Below are positions 62,766 through 64,000 of a stretch of DNA of 64,000 bases, in pieces; the stretch's first letter is position 1; each line of letters starts with the position of its first letter. The stretch comes from Paenibacillus planticolens (GTDB lineage: Bacteria; Bacillota; Bacilli; Paenibacillales; NBRC-103111): contig NZ_WHNZ01000018.1 of the NCBI RefSeq assembly GCF_013141725.1, forward strand, positions 35,790 through 99,789. The letters are read 5' to 3'. The position numbers and the translations under genes were made by a program. A model generated the notes under the pieces. The model was given only the letters and a program-made list of their open reading frames with translations, had not been told where the DNA came from and ran no database searches.

Positions 62766-62909
62766 GAATTATTTTAGCAACTTTAGCTATTGCTTACTGC
62801 TAAAGAAATAACTTCTTATTATTAACTTGTTTTCAAAGTATTAAACGCACAGTTTTAGAAAAAGTTGCGTTTCTCTAAAAAAATATTTTAAATATTTATT
62901 CATGCAATA

Positions 62910-62935
62910 AAAAAAGACCCCGAAGGGTCTTTTTA
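62910..62935. terminator. Terminator of the partial SLH-type gene
   Basis: AAAAAGACCC-CGAA-GGGTCTTTTT is symmetric with A and T tracts on both sides. It is nearly the same core as the terminator of the paralog at 59345-59366. Confidence 0.93.
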
Positions 62936-62942
62936 TTTATTC

Positions 62943-64000
62943 TTATTTTTGTGGCATTGCAACTGCAACTTGAACGGATTTGCCATTCGGTGCAATAGCT
63001 GTGATCAAGAACTCATGCACATTGCCATTGATTTGTGTAATCGCGCCTGTTTGTGCATTCATTTCTACATTACCACTGCCGCTCACCACGGATACGGTGT
63101 AACGAAGTCCTAGTACAGCATCATATTGGTTGATTGCTGCGTTCTCGTACTCGATACCGTATTGGTCTGTTACCATCAGCGTATCATCACCATCAGTGAA
63201 GTAGTCGTAGGCCATGTTGCCTTCTTTATACGTTGCAGTCGTTGCTCCTGCTTCAAGTTTGTCTACCGTGATCGCGTCTGCTTTCACAGTTACCGTTTGA
63301 GTCAGGTTAATCGTCTCGCCTTTGTTTGTCAGAACGACGGCAGATACAGTAGCTGTTCCTGCTTTGTTACCGATGACATAAGCGTCTGTACCATTAACAG
63401 CCACGGTTGCTACGGATGGATCCGAGCTTGAAATGCCTTGTACAGCGTTGGAAGGAAGAACGACTTTGTTTCCTGCTGAATCTTTCGCAATAACAGACAG
63501 TTTTTTGTCAAATTGACTTGCTCCAGCTGTTACTTTCTCTCCAGTTGTAAAGTCTGCTTTCAAGTTGTCTTGTGCGGCATACAACGTGCCAAGTGTATTA
63601 ATGGAGTACGTCAAAGCTGTATCCGACTTCACTGCTTCGAAAGTACGAGTTACAGCAGATGAGTAATCCGAGTAAGCTCCACCATTTGTCGCTTTTTCAA
63701 CGACAGCTTTTACCGTAACTTTTCCTACTTTATCCTTAGTTGAAGTTAGGTCAAAGCCTTTGTTGAAGTCAGCCAATTGGTCATTGTTATAGTAGTACGT
63801 TGTTACATTGGCCGGTGCTCCATTAATAGGTGTTGCTGCATGTTCAACTTTAGGTGCTGCGTTTGTACCTTCACCGTCTGTTGTTACTTCAACTTTGACG
63901 CGGTAGTTAGATTTTTGGCCATTTGCACTTGCAATATCCGAATCGATTTTTGAAACATCTTTACCGTACTGATCTTTCAATTGGAATTCGATATCGTCGC
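62943..64000 (-). CDS. S-layer-type protein, C-terminal part (5' end outside window)
   Basis: About 352 codons are visible, running off the window edge; the first complete codon is at 63998-63996. The segment is a paralog of the C-terminal third of the neighbouring protein: both carry QLKDQYGKDVSK, FNKGFDL, KKLSVIAKDSAGNK, GTATVSA..NKG, and end with EFLITAxAPNGKS. It would be an Ig-like-domain surface protein with SLH modules expected upstream. The two genes are a tandem duplication with the same orientation and like terminators. Confidence 0.9.
   Translation of the reverse strand, partial: DDIEFQLKDQYGKDVSKIDSDIASANGQKSNYRVKVEVTTDGEGTNAAPKVEHAATPINGAPANVTTYYYNNDQLADFNKGFDLTSTKDKVGKVTVKAVVEKATNGGAYSDYSSAVTRTFEAVKSDTALTYSINTLGTLYAAQDNLKADFTTGEKVTAGASQFDKKLSVIAKDSAGNKVVLPSNAVQGISSSDPSVATVAVNGTDAYVIGNKAGTATVSAVVLTNKGETINLTQTVTVKADAITVDKLEAGATTATYKEGNMAYDYFTDGDDTLMVTDQYGIEYENAAINQYDAVLGLRYTVSVVSGSGNVEMNAQTGAITQINGNVHEFLITAIAPNGKSVQVAVAMPQK

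Overview
The window reads as a chromosomal segment of an endospore-forming, motile, S-layered Gram-positive, most likely Paenibacillus or a close Paenibacillaceae relative. Pointers are an alpha/beta small acid-soluble spore protein, DegS/DegU, ComFA/ComFC, SLH-domain surface proteins, long-form HPF, an SPF/GGQ RF2 with a programmed frameshift, and gene order matching the Bacillus subtilis degSU-comF-flgM-flgKL-fliW-csrA-hag-fliDST-hpf-secA-prfB-yvjA-ftsEX backbone. No tRNA, rRNA, CRISPR array or intact transposase gene was seen. Nearly all backbone genes lie on the minus strand, so operons are read from high to low coordinate.

Layout. 1-2.4 kb: the 5' part of a secreted coiled-coil murein hydrolase (or activator) gene, then ftsX and ftsE (cell-wall hydrolysis control). 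2.6-9.4 kb: a LacI-type repressor divergent from a carbohydrate operon (debranching-type glycosidase, solute-binding lipoprotein, two permeases) with three palindromic operators. 9.4-12.7 kb: a VanW-family envelope protein and a DUF1700/DUF4097 pair. 12.7-20.9 kb: a complete argCJBDFGH arginine operon with an ARG-box-like site over its promoter. 21.2-21.4 kb: an array of four palindromes. 21.5-27.4 kb: yvjA (YitT family), prfB, secA, hpf and csp. 27.5-27.7 kb: a cluster of DnaA-box matches with no gene. 27.8-31.2 kb: flaG-fliD-fliS-fliT.

31.2-41.1 kb is an AT-richer flagellin-glycosylation island between hag and flaG: an aminotransferase, an SDR epimerase, nonulosonate synthase, a formyltransferase, PseG-, SpsF/PseF- and PseB-like enzymes, a methyltransferase, a Maf-type glycosyltransferase and one unrecognised protein. 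No PseH-type N-acetyltransferase is visible; the formyltransferase sits in its place, so an N-formylated pseudaminic or legionaminic-type sugar on the unusually large flagellin is the inferred product. 41.2-48.1 kb holds hag with a CsrA-type leader, csrA, fliW, a DUF6470 gene, flgL, flgK, flgN, flgM and the yvyF-like gene. In two places (flgM and fliW) a promoter is placed so that its transcript begins inside the terminator hairpin of the upstream gene.

48.2-53.3 kb: comFC, comFA, a small membrane protein, degU and degS. 53.4-64 kb: a large secreted phosphodiester-glycosidase-like protein, a coiled-coil gene built on a 21-bp tandem repeat, metK with an unusual leader, a spore SASP, a small secreted protein, and two tandem SLH/S-layer-type paralogs, the second truncated by the window end.
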